Shown in pieces: positions 49,701 through 60,360 of a stretch of 64,000 bases of DNA. The translations under genes and the position numbers were made by a program. The notes beneath the pieces were generated by a model. The model searched no databases. It had not been told where the DNA came from and saw nothing but the letters and a program-made list of their open reading frames with translations. The DNA is from Zoroaster sp. YZ-2022 (lineage: Eukaryota > Echinodermata > Asteroidea > Forcipulatida > Zoroasteridae): NCBI GenBank assembly GCA_029582265.1, contig CM055822.1, positions 248,001-312,000 on the forward strand, given 5' to 3'. Within the stretch, counting starts at the first letter, position 1. Each line of letters begins with the position of its first letter.

Positions 49701-52700
49701 TAATTATTTCGTACCTTAAACGGCCTCCATGGACATTAGCCATCTGTAAAATACCGGCAACTTGCGCACGGTTTCACCGCAAACAATACAACACTATGCA
49801 GTCTTACGAAAAAAAACATTTCTATGGTTGGGAATAACTTTTAAGTTTTCAAGGGAGGCCGATAATTTTATATATAAATTAAAGCTTAGGTTCTCCCCTT
49901 TCAGAAAAACACCATACTTTGAATTTGGATAATTATTTCGTACCTTAAACGCCTCCATGGACATAGCCCTTTGTAAATACGGTCAACTTGCATGCGGTTT
50001 CACCACAACCAATACAGCACTATACAGTGTTACAAAAAAACATTTCTAGGGTTGGGAATAACTTATAAAATTTTTCAAGGGAGGCCGATAATTTTATATC
50101 TAAATTAAGCAGGTTCTCCCCTTTCAGAAAAACAACACCATACTTTTGAATTTGGATAATTATTTCGTACCTTAAACGGCCTCCATGGACACTTAGCCAT
50201 CTGTAAATACGGTCAACTTCCACGCGGTTTCACCGCAAACAATACAGCACTATATACAGTGTTACAAAAAAATACATTTCTAGGGTTGGGAATAACTTTT
50301 TAAGTTTTCAAGGGAGGCCGATAATTTTATATCTAAATTAAAGCTTAGGTTCTCCCCTTTCATAAAAACACCATACTTTTGAATTTGGATAATTATTTCG
50401 TACCTTAAACGGCCTCCATGGACTCTTAGCCCTCTGTAAAATACGGTCAACTTGCATGCGGTTTCACCGCAACCAATGCAGCACTATACAGTGTTACAAA
50501 AAACATTTCTAGGGTTGGGAATAACTTTACAATTTTCAAGGAGGCCGATAATTGTATATCTAAATTAAAGCTTAGGTTCTCCCCTTTCAGAAAAACACCA
50601 TACTTTTGAATTTGGATAATTATTTCGTACCTTAAACGGACACCAAGTACAGCTAGCCCTCTGTAAATTACGGTCAAGTTGCTTGCGGTTTCACCACCAA
50701 TCAATCTAAGCACTATACAGTGTTACAAAAAAAAACATTTTCTAGGGTTGGAAATAACTTTTACAATTTTCAAGGAAGGCCGATAATTTATATATAAATT
50801 AAAGCTTAGGTTCTCCCTTTCAGAAAAACCACCATACTTTTTGAATTTGGATAATTATTTCGTACCTTAAACGGCCTCCATGGACACTTAGCCATCTGTA
50901 AATACGGTCAACTTGCACGCGGTTTCACCGCAAACAAATACAACACTATATACAGTGTTACAAAAAAAAACATTTCTAAGGTTGGGAATAACTTTAAAAT
51001 TTTCAAGGCAGGCCGATAATTTTATATCTAAATTAAAGCTTAGTTCTCCCTTTCAGAAAACACCATACTTTTTGAATTTGGATAATTATTTCGTACCTTA
51101 AACAGCCTCCATGGACACTTAGCCATCTGTAAAATAGGGTCAACTTGCGCGGTTTCACGCAACAATACAGCACTATATACAGTGTTACAAAAAAATACAT
51201 TTCAAGGGTTGGGAATAACTTTTTAAGTTTTCAAGGGAGGCCGATAATTTTATATCTAAATTAAAGCTTAGGTTCTCCCCTTTCAGAAAAACAGCATACT
51301 TTTGAATTTGGATAATTATTTCGTACCTTAACGGCCTCCATGGACCTTAGCCCTTTGTAAAATACGGTCAACTTGCATGGTTTCACTGCAACCAATACAG
51401 CACTATACAGTGTTACAAAAAAATACATTTCTAGGGTTGGGAATAACTTTTTAAGTTTTCAAGGGAGGCCGATAATTTTATATCTAAATTAAAGCTTAGG
51501 TTCTCCCCTTTCAGAAAAACAGCATACTTTTGAATTTGGATAATTATTTCGTACCTGAAACGTCCTCCATGGACACTTAGCCCTCTGTAAAATACGGTCA
51601 ACTTGCATGCGGTTTCACCGCAACCAATACAACACTATACAGTGTTACAAAAAAAATTCTAGGGTTGAATAACTTTAAAAATTTTCAAGGGAGGCCGATA
51701 ATTTTATATCTAAATTAAAACTTAGGTTCTCCTTTCATAAAAACACCATACTTTTCAATTTGGATAATTATTTCGTACCTTAAACGGCCTCCATGGACAT
51801 AGCCCTCTGTAAATACGGTCAACTTGCATGCGGTTTCACCGCTTCAACCAATACAACACTATACAGTGTTACAAAAAAAAGCATTTCTAGGGTTGGGGAT
51901 AACTTTTAAAATTTTGAAGGAGGCCGATAATTTATATCTAAATTAAGCTTAGGTTCTCCTTTCAGAAAAACACCATACTTTTAATTTGGATAATTATTTC
52001 GTACCTTAAAACGGCCTCCATGGACACTTAGCCCTTTGTAAAATACGGTCAACTTGCATGTGGTTTCACCGCAATAATACAACACTATACAGTGTTACAA
52101 AAAAATACATTTCTGGGTTGGAATAACTTTACAATTTTCAAGGGGAGGCCGATAATTTTATATCTAAATTAAAGCTTAGGTTCTCCCCTTTCAGAAAAAC
52201 ACCATACTTTTGAATTTGGATAATTATTTCGTACCTGAAACGGCCTCCATGGACACTTAGCCCTCTGTAAAATACGGTCAACTTGCATGCGGTTTCACCG
52301 CAACCAATACAGCACTATACAGTGTTACAAAAAAAAAAATCTAGGGTTGGGAATAACTTTAAAAATTTTCAAGGGAGGCCGATAATTTTATATCTAAATT
52401 AAAGCTTAGGTTCTCCCCTTTCATAAAAACACCATACTTTTCAATTTGGATAATTATTTCGTACCTTAAACGGCCTCCATGGACACTTAGCCATCTGTAA
52501 AATACGGTCAACTTGTACGCGGTTTCACCGCAAACAATACAGCACTATGATCTTATGAAAAAACTTTCTAGGGTTGGGAATAACTTTAAAGTTTTCAAGG
52601 AGGCCGATAATTTTATATCTAAATTAAAGCTAGGTTCTCCTTTCAGAAAAACACCATACTTTTTGAATTTGGATAATTATTTCGTACCTTAAACGGCCTC

Positions 52701-54706
52701 CATGGACACTTAGCCATCTGTAAATACGGTCAACTTGCATGCGGTTTCACCGCAAACAATACAACTATACAGTCTTACAAAAAAACATTTCTATGGTTGG
52801 AATAACTTTAAAGTTTTCAAGGGAGGCCGATAATTTTATATCTAAATTAAAGCTTAGGTTCTCCCCTTTCAGAAAAACACCATACTTTTGAATTTGGATA
52901 ATTATTTCGTACATTAAATGGCCTCGATGGACACTTAGACCTCTGTAAATAAGCTCAACTTGCATCCGGTTTCACCGCAACCAATACAGCACTATACAGT
53001 GTTACAAAAAAAACATTTCTAGGGTTGGAAATAACTTTACAATTTTTCAAGGGAGGCCGATAATTTTATATCTAAATTAAACTTAGGTTCTCCCTTTCAG
53101 AAAAACACCATACTTTTGGTTGGAATTATTTCGTACGTTAAACGGCCTCCATGGACATTATCGCTCTGTAAAATACGGTCAACTTGCATGCGGTTTCACC
53201 ACAAACCAATACAACACTATATACAGTGTTACAAAAAATACATTTCTAGGGTTGGAATAACTTTACAATTTTCAAGGCCGATAATTTTATATCTAAATTA
53301 AAGGTTAGGTTCTCCCCTTTCAGAAAAACACCATACTTTTGAATTTGGATAATTATTTCGTACCTGAAACAGCCTCCATGGACACTTAGCCATCTGTAAA
53401 ATACGGTCAACTTGCATGCGGTTTCACCGCAAACAATACAACACTATATACAGTGTTACAAAAAATACATTTCTAGGGTTGGGAATAACTTTAAAATTTT
53501 CAAGGGAGGCCGATAATTTTATATCTAAATTAAAGCTTAGGTTCTCCCTTTCAGAAAAACACCATACTTTGAATTTGGATAATTATTTCGTACCTTAAAC
53601 AGCCTCCATGGACACCAGCCATCTGTAAAATACGGTCAACTTGCATGCGGTTTCACCGCAAACAATACAGCACTATACAGTCTTATGAAAAAACTTTTCT
53701 AGGGTTGGAAATAACATTTAAAGTTTTGAAGGGAGTCCGATAATTTTATACCTAAATTAAAGCTTAGGTTCTCCCCTTTCAGAAAAACACCATACTTTTG
53801 AATTTGGATAATTATTTACCTAACGGCCTCCATGGACACTTAGCCTCATGTAAATACAGTCCGGCAACGTATGCGGTTTCACCGCAACAATACACACTAT
53901 ACAGTGTTACAAAAAAACATTTCTAAGGTTGGGAATAACTTTAAAATTTCAAGGAGGCCGATAATTTTATATCTAAATTAAACTTAGGTTCCTCCTTTCA
54001 GAAAAACACCATACTTTGAATTTGGATAATTATTTCGTACCTTAAACGGCCTCCATGGACACTTAGCCATCTGTAAAATAGGGTCAACTTGCGCGGTTTC
54101 ACCGCAAACAATACAGCACTATATACAGTGTTACAAAAAATACATTTCTAGGGGTTGGGAATAACTTTTTAAGTTTTCAAGGAGGCCGATAATTTTATAT
54201 CTAAATTAAAAGCTTAGGTTCTCCCCTTTCATAAAAACACCATACTTTTGAATTTGGATAATTATTTCGTACCTTAAACGGCCTCCATGGACACTTAGCC
54301 CTCTGTAAAATACGGTCAACTTGCATGCGGTTTCACCGTCTAACAATATACAGTGTTACAAAAATACATTTCTAGGGTTGGGAATAACTTTTTACAATTT
54401 TCATGGGAGGCCGATAATTTTATATCTAAATTAAAGCAGGTCTCCCCTTTCAGAAAACACCATACTTTTGAATTTGGATAATTATTTCGTACCTTGTAAA
54501 CGGCTGGACTCCATGGACCTCAGCCATCTGTAAAATACCGGCAACTTCCATCGCCCGGTTTTCACCGCAAACAATACAACACTATATACAGTGTTTGAAA
54601 AAAATACATTTCTAAGTGGTTTAGGGAATAACTTTAAAGTTTTCAAGGAGGGAGGCCGATAATTTTATATCTAAATTAAAACTTAGGTTCTCCCCTTTCA
54701 GAAAAA
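22766..54706 (+). repeat. Satellite DNA, ~231-bp unit, ~138 head-to-tail copies
   Basis: One tandem family fills the whole interval in a single orientation. The anchor GGATAATTA falls at 36482, 36712, 36942 and 37173, giving a period of 230-231; another pair (31886, 32120) gives 234. Dividing the length by 231 gives about 138 copies, which is an estimate and not a count. Landmarks in each unit: TTTCGTACCTTAAACGGCCT, CTCTGTAAAATACGGTCAAC, GCGGTTTCACCGCAAAC, CACTATACAG, TTTCTAGGGTTGGGAATAAC, AGGCCGATAATTTTATATCT, AAATTAAAGCTTAGGTTCTC. TGCGGTTTCACCGCA is a perfect 6-bp stem with a 3-base loop. Units at 31-41 kb are the most uniform; those at 22.8-26 kb and 41.4-46.5 kb carry many indels. No stretch codes for a convincing protein. 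The size is consistent with centromeric or other heterochromatin, but this is not shown by the sequence. Confidence 0.97.
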
Positions 54707-55206
54707 NNNNNNNNNNNNNNNNNNNNNNNNNNNNNNNNNNNNNNNNNNNNNNNNNNNNNNNNNNNNNNNNNNNNNNNNNNNNNNNNNNNNNNNNNNNNNN
54801 NNNNNNNNNNNNNNNNNNNNNNNNNNNNNNNNNNNNNNNNNNNNNNNNNNNNNNNNNNNNNNNNNNNNNNNNNNNNNNNNNNNNNNNNNNNNNNNNNNNN
54901 NNNNNNNNNNNNNNNNNNNNNNNNNNNNNNNNNNNNNNNNNNNNNNNNNNNNNNNNNNNNNNNNNNNNNNNNNNNNNNNNNNNNNNNNNNNNNNNNNNNN
55001 NNNNNNNNNNNNNNNNNNNNNNNNNNNNNNNNNNNNNNNNNNNNNNNNNNNNNNNNNNNNNNNNNNNNNNNNNNNNNNNNNNNNNNNNNNNNNNNNNNNN
55101 NNNNNNNNNNNNNNNNNNNNNNNNNNNNNNNNNNNNNNNNNNNNNNNNNNNNNNNNNNNNNNNNNNNNNNNNNNNNNNNNNNNNNNNNNNNNNNNNNNNN
55201 NNNNNN
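54707..55206. other. Assembly gap 2 (500 N)
   Basis: Exactly 500 N, a placeholder. It hides the right edge of the satellite and the 3' end of the minus-strand gene that starts at 60 kb. Confidence 0.98.
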
Positions 55207-55363
55207 TCTACAAAATTTGTAGGTTTATAACATGATCATTTCACATGTACTCATGTGGAGAATTTAATATGGGCGATTTAAATGTAGAGTGTATGTTCAG
55301 TATCGTAAGCTATGATGAAAGAATTTATTAAATGAACAATAATAATTAGTAAGGGAAACTTAC

Positions 55364-55469
55364 CATTTAGAGTGTAGATGTTTGTCCTCTTTATTTTATT
55401 TGATATGCACGAGAAGAGCTGATCCACATCTTCATGTGTATGGCCTACGGGTAGGAAATGCATGGTGAC
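55364..55469 (-). CDS. DUF7869-like gene, coding exon 5 (last visible)
   Basis: A 106-nt exon with acceptor TTGTATGCAG and donor GTAAGT. It reads VTMHFLPVGHTHEDVDQLFS, then CISNKIKRTNIYTLN. GHTHEDVDQ is the third acidic motif. A donor follows it, so at least one more exon must exist downstream, in the gap or past it. The 157 bases between this exon and the gap hold no convincing continuation. Confidence 0.8.
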
Positions 55470-58400
55470 CTGCATACAATGAATTGAGAGAGATGTATTT
55501 ATTTTATTTAATGTATTTATTTATTTAAACAGTTAGCACAGTCAACAAATAACAAAAGTAAAGAATGGATGGGGCCATAACAAATAAAAGAAATAAACAA
55601 AATATGTGAAAACTGTAACCGCAGACGTACTTGACCGTGGCTATACCCACATGAGCATGTGTGGAATAATATGCCTATACCTATCAGACGCGATTCAGTT
55701 CATCATACTATACTCTGATTTTGGTCTGTGTGAGCCCTACTTAATTAACAACAGTAGTTTGACTATCTCTATTGGTTATAGTGGTGATTATAAGTCATTA
55801 CCTTTTTAGCTGTTGTCAGTTGTATTTTATACTTAGGCCGTTTGTTTTTTATTACTTGAATTACGGATTTGTAAGCTACAAAAAATGAGCGGGGATCGGG
55901 GAAAAAAAGAAAAAAAAGAAAAAAGAAAATGACCGGGATTACGGAATTTCGAGCTCACGAAATCGGGCGGGGCGAAAAAAAAATAAATAAAAAAATACCG
56001 AAGGCACGCAGGCGGCTTCTAAAACACGTACATTATACACATTTTATGTAGACAAAAGCAGAAAGTCACTGAATGAATGTCGCGAGTGTTTAGGCTTAAC
56101 AAAATGTTCTGTTTCCGGTTTCTGACCGACCCTAACTTTACGCCGCGACCCTAAACTTTTTACATTATTCGGCTTGAAAAAAAAAGCAGCAAGATGCACC
56201 AAGTCTCGGCAGCGGCCGCCATTGTAAACAGCAGATGCACACACGCTGATGCTCTGCCCAAATTCGCACACACAGACCATTTGTTGACACAGCAATCGAT
56301 TGCATGAGTTTGGGCCGTGAGGTCAAGTCGCGCGATGCACGTACATGTAGTTGTTCTTAATGGCCAATGTATGCACTTGGGCAAATAGTATAGTCTATAA
56401 ACGGACTCGCACTTTTGTACGTGAATGCATAACATTGGTCTGGTTTCCATCATACATCGGCCGCGATTTTGTTCTCCGTTCACTGGCTCACGGTACGTGT
56501 ACACATTTACTGTACATGTATTGTAGGGATCTTGTTGTATTTGAAGAAAATGTGATCTAAAAGTATTGTTTTGTACACGATGGTGTTTTGTACGCGATCG
56601 GTGGCACTGTTGTAAGTGTTGTGGATTTTTTTTATTTTTTTATTTTTTTTTCAGAAACGCGATTTTTTCGAGCGGCGATTCAGTAATCCAAGTTATTAAA
56701 AAAACATGGCCTTACCTCCTCAAAGACATCAAGATGCACTAGAAGAGATGCAAAACCGATTACATATCGGTTTTTATTTTCCCTAAAGCAATTGTCCAAT
56801 TGCAAGAACAATGTTCTGCCCAGCTTCTCTCGGTGCATTATCAGCGTTTGTAGAAGACAATGTATTGTGAGATTACTGTCATGAGGCACTTGCTTATGGT
56901 CAAGGAAGACTACAGGAATCTTTCCATCGGCCACTGCAGTGTGCATCAGTACACCTTAAAAAAAATGATATTTATCGATTATATACTACGGCCTAATGCC
57001 ATCATTATTTTATTTCATCTAATTATAGTGTTTTATTATAAATTAACCTGGAACTACATGAAATAATTAGCAATAAAATCTGTGACAATTTTAGGACAAA
57101 TTCTGCCAACTCCACATCCCGGTTTCAGTGTTAATATTTGAAATGTCTTCAACTTTACACCAAATCAAAATGTAACAGTTTACAGTTTTATGAACTTTTT
57201 TGCAAAAATCTTAAAAGGAGTCTTTTCATAAACACTAGCTGGATTTTTAAGAATTTTTATGGTTTTCGTGGAGGTTGAGGCGACACGACGAATTATTTAC
57301 GTACGATACTTATTTATAAAAATTTTTTAGTCAGTGATACCTGTATGTTTTTATTAAATTTATTTATAACTGAAAGGTTTGCGGTGACACCATGTGATGA
57401 GTAAATCTCTATTTTGAGTATATGTGTGGTTCCGAAGGAACCGGTTGACTCAACGTTTCGGACAGTATGCTCTGTCCGTTGTCAGGAGAATGCTGCCAAT
57501 GTTGAGTCAACCGGTTCCGGTTGAGTCAACCGGCAACCGGTTCCTTCGGAACCACACACATACTCAAAATAGAGATTTACTCGTCACATGGTGTCACCGC
57601 AAACCTTTCAGTTATTGTTCTTCCACCATGCAAACCTTCAAGTCTTACTTTAATTTATTTAGTGATAGCATGCAATGAAATGAGAAATGCAAATCATTAC
57701 TATTTATTAAACAAAAGTTTTTACAACCTGTTATGTGAACAGGGAGTCTAGCTAAGTGGGCAGTTGCCTTGTCTCGTCTGATGAGGTGAGGCACATCTGT
57801 TTTGGCTTGATCCATCCCATCAATGATAATTGTTGTCTGGTCCATGGGATGGCATCTTGACCGCTCCCGTGCCGTGTGATATTGTCTTCGTTCATTTCTA
57901 GAGCAGTATACAATTCATGTGTTAAGCTACTAAATGTGTTAAGCTACTACATTGGAAATAGCATATGGTACAACTGCATTTAAGTTTAATAAATAAAAAA
58001 TTCACTCAATTCCGACTTGGAATCATTGATTAACATATATTCCCCATTTTTTTAAAACTGTTATTAAATTGCATCAAACTTGTCCTAACATGCCATGCTC
58101 TCATACTTTTGATTCCTAGCTAATAAAAGTTTATATACACTGAAATTATGGTATCGTCTATAAAATGTGGTTGCTATAAAATAGATTTATTTGTTTAACA
58201 TATAACCGTTCCAAAGAGGTTCTAAATATTTTCTAAATATAAAGGAATACAAAGTAATATACTTACTCTACAGTGGTAGCATGTTGTTTTATTAGGTCCT
58301 TCAACAGGTTTAGATCAACATCAGAAAGAGCTTTGTTTCTTCTCTCCTTTAAATTTGTACAAGTTGTACATTCCGTAAATTCGGAACGCTGAAAAGTTAA

Positions 58401-60100
58401 ACAAGTTTGGTTTACTACATTTGAATTTCATTACTGAAGTCACCAAAGTGCATGAACATGCACGATCCCTTTCCTTATGGGCATTTTATGCATCATTTTG
58501 ACACAAAATTGTAAAATTGTTATGATTTCTTACAACTGTTATGATTTCTAATTTATAAGAAATATGTTATGTTACAATTGTTGTTTCTAATTATATTTGT
58601 GTTACTCCATGCCTGCATAAATACAGCGCTGGATGCGATACATTAGAATTGGTCCGACTTTGCCCACATCTTTCATATTTTGCTGCATACTAATTAGGTG
58701 TAAACATTCTTCCAGCACAGTACTATGGAGGGAAACAGGACATGATCCCCTTGGAATGTGCTCGATCAAGTGTCACTTTTCAGTAGACTTGTACTAGTCA
58801 TGTTTGTTTCTTCTGTTGAATACATCGTACCTTTAGTCCTTTGTGGCAATATTCTAACCAACTGTTAGAAAGATTGGTTTAACCCTTTCTCAAGTGTGTG
58901 TACACATAAATGAATTGGACCCACAATAAATTAATATTGGGACATATCAAACCATGCCTTTCAATATTATTTTCAGAAATATGTCATTCGTGAAGCATTT
59001 ATATCCACAGCTAAATAGCACTCTGTATATATTATTTACCTTTGCAATAATGAAGTTTGGAAGATGCTCTGCCCAAATAGTGGTGAAATACTCGTATGAT
59101 ATGATGTCAGCTTTTGGTACACCTCGTTCAGTGAATTCCTCAACCATGCGATTGTGTAGTGCCTTCTTGGTGTAAGATGGAGGAAGGTGTACTACAGTCT
59201 TATGAGGAAGCCAATCGCCAATCCTCTCAAACAAGTATTTCATCCAACCAAGACTCTGTGTTGTTTTGTCTTGCATGCGTTTTCGGTCTGTGTTTCCATG
59301 AACAATTGTATTTGTGCCATTCTGGAAGAGTTTAACACACTTAAAAAACTGTCTGATGTTAACATTGTATGCTGCACACCAGGCCTTTTCACACACAGGC
59401 TTTCCATGTACAATCAAATTTAAATCAACACTCACTCCACCTGGAGTAACAATCAATTTACCCTTATCTTTGATGTTTTCCAAAATAAACTGTCTCTTTT
59501 GGGTGGCCCCTTTATTTGATACTTCTATTTCACAAAGTTCTATATCAAAAGGTGAAAGTGTTCTGATGCATTTTTTCGAACAACAGTTTGACCGGTACAC
59601 ATCTAATACATCTCTGGGTAGTTTTCTGTACTTCTGCACGTGATGTGAATAAATGGGCGACTCAGAAACGGCACTGTTGCAGCTTGGTTTGCATGGAGTT
59701 GTTTGACGTTGTTTAATCAATGAAGCTGATGATGAGTTATCATCAGATGAAAATGAATTGTCTGAATCTGAACACAATAATGGTTCGACGTCAGTCATAA
59801 AACTACAATTCAGAGCCTCAGTATCAGTTAGAAAACTGCCTGAATTGTCTGAATCTGAACAAAGTACTGGTTCGACGTCAGTCAAGAAACTGCAGTTCAG
59901 AGCCTCATTTTCAGTTTGATGACTGCAGTATAGAGGCTCGGTGTCTATGTGTGAAGTCAGGCTGGAACAGTTCAATAGTTCTCTGTCATTACAGTTGAAA
60001 ACGTGTTGTTCTTCATCCAGATCTATTTGCTCTTCATGCAGGTTTCTGACAGGAATATCCATATCATGTTGATTTCTTAACAATTAAATGTGTTGAATCT
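55364..60100 (-). CDS. DUF7869-like multi-exon protein, 3' end missing
   Basis: Coding exons, minus strand: 60062-59040, 58388-58267, 57897-57728, 56954-56716 and 55469-55364. All have GT/AG borders and compatible phases (0, 2, 1, 0), giving at least 553 residues from ATG 60062, which has an in-frame stop just upstream. The N-terminus is acidic and repetitive (about residues 50-105). A Cys-rich segment follows (CCSKKC near 160, VHGKPVC near 220), then ECTTC (exon 2). The C-terminal part holds IIIDGMDQAKT (408-411), LFLQLDNCFRENKNRY (Asp492) and FLPVGHTHEDVDQLFS (531-534). This order fits an uncharacterised, often multi-copy invertebrate family that I associate with DUF7869 from memory. The spaced Asp/Glu motifs resemble an RNase H-like nuclease such as a transposase, which is inference. 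The remaining C-terminus lies in the gap or beyond. No terminal repeats were found around it. Confidence 0.8.
55470..56715 (-). other. Intron 4 of the DUF7869-like gene
   Basis: It holds no exon that fits the phase. Purine-rich runs (GAAAAAAAGA types) lie at 55895-55995, flanking a short GC-rich stretch with CGAGCTCACGAAATCGGG. A GC-rich patch with GGCAGCGGCCGCCATTG lies at 56208-56224. Nothing else was recognised. Confidence 0.4.
56716..56954 (-). CDS. DUF7869-like gene, coding exon 4
   Basis: A 239-nt exon with acceptor TTTTTTTAAG and donor GTAAGG. It completes a Gly codon from exon 3, then reads VLMHTAVADGKIPVVFLDHK, LGRTLFLQLDNCFRENKNRY and VIGFASLLVHLDVFEE. LDN with RENKN is the second acidic motif. 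Confidence 0.8.
57366..57615. repeat. Near-perfect 82-bp inverted repeat in intron 3
   Basis: Arm 57366-57447 and arm 57534-57615 are reverse complements with two mismatches by eye, around an 86-base centre. Arm landmarks are AACTGAAAGGTTTGCGGTGA and GTGGTTCCGAAGGAACCGG. The centre holds a perfect 7-bp stem, CGGACAG (57459-57465) with CTGTCCG (57472-57478), and extra copies of GGTTGAGTCAACCGG-type sequence. It is probably a foldback or terminal part of a retroelement, and no ORF was found in it. Confidence 0.85.
57728..57897 (-). CDS. DUF7869-like gene, coding exon 3
   Basis: A 170-nt exon with acceptor TGCTCTAG and donor GTTGTA (weaker). It reads NERRQYHTARERSRCHPMDQ, then TTIIIDGMDQAKTDVPHL and LARLPVHITG. 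IIIDGMDQ is the first acidic motif of the putative nuclease fold. Confidence 0.75.
58267..58388 (-). CDS. DUF7869-like gene, coding exon 2
   Basis: A 122-nt exon with acceptor CTTTTCAG and donor GTAAGT. It reads RSEFTECTTCTNLKERRNKA, then DVDLNLLKDLIKQHATTVE. The CxxC could bind a metal. It starts in phase 0 and leaves two bases for exon 3. Confidence 0.78.
59040..60100 (-). CDS. DUF7869-like gene, exon with the start codon
   Basis: The acceptor TTTTCCAG precedes 60100; 60063-60100 is 5' UTR and coding runs 60062-59040 (341 codons) to the donor GTAAAT. It contains the acidic Cys/Ser-rich repeats, CCSKKCIRTLSPFDIELCE, a VHGKPVCEKAWCAAYNVNIR segment and HLPPSYTKKALHNRM. The frame continues into the intron for 30 codons, so the raw ORF is longer than the exon. 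Confidence 0.78.
59761..59934 (-). repeat. In-frame 87-bp coding repeat (29 residues, two copies)
   Basis: TCTGAATCTGAACA on the plus strand recurs 87 bp apart (59761 and 59848) with the following ~75 bp largely alike. In protein this gives two copies of a unit with LNCSF, TDVEP, LCSDSDNS. The period is a multiple of three, so the frame is preserved; weaker units continue upstream. Confidence 0.75.
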
Positions 60101-60291
60101 CTGGAAAATATAGATATGGAACGTGAAAGTTAACTCATTTTATATATATTTATTGAGAGTTGGATTTATTTTAATTGTTTGCTCAGCATTTCGGCACAAC
60201 CAGCATGGTATTACCAATAACTTTATATGGTATGAATCATTTCAGAAATATCTACATTTACAATTAAGCAATACATGGAAATGATACTTAC

Positions 60292-60360
60292 GTTATCATT
60301 GGTGACCATTCATGTCATCTTAGTTCCGGCCCTTTGTCCTGGCTTTGTCTATCAATGGAG
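60292..60360 (-). other. Possible 5' UTR exon of the DUF7869-like gene
   Basis: A strong donor (GTAAGT, minus strand, at 60291-60286) follows CACCAATGATAAC, and a good acceptor lies at 60101. The upstream start of this exon is unknown, so 60360 is arbitrary. It contains ATGACATGA, a minimal upstream ORF, and no long reading frame. Confidence 0.4.

Noticed and set aside
22800..54600. Dozens of 60-122 codon ORFs on both strands of the satellite, with shared strings such as YEIIIQIQKYGVFLKGENLS
   Set aside because: They are the same unit read again and again. Each frame has its own stops within the unit, the reading frame shifts with A-run length, and no start, splice or family signal supports translation.
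22766..54706. CENP-B box in the satellite unit
   Set aside because: The nearest stretch, TTCGTACCTTAAACGG, has nine bases between TTCG and CGG, not the seven of TTCGNNNNANNCGGG, so it does not fit.
22766..54706. Telomere-like CTAGGGTTGGG in each unit
   Set aside because: It is a single word per unit, not tandem TTAGGG, and is best explained by chance.
22766..54706. CRISPR-like regular repeats
   Set aside because: The repeats are contiguous with no unique spacers, and the window is eukaryotic.
57366..57615. Link between the satellite and the intronic inverted repeat through shared CACCGCAAAC
   Set aside because: Only about ten bases are shared and the flanks differ; this is not evidence of common origin.
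59314..59643. 109-codon plus-strand ORF and its plus-strand neighbours at 58954-59423
   Set aside because: These are antisense shadows of the well-supported minus-strand exon 59040-60062.
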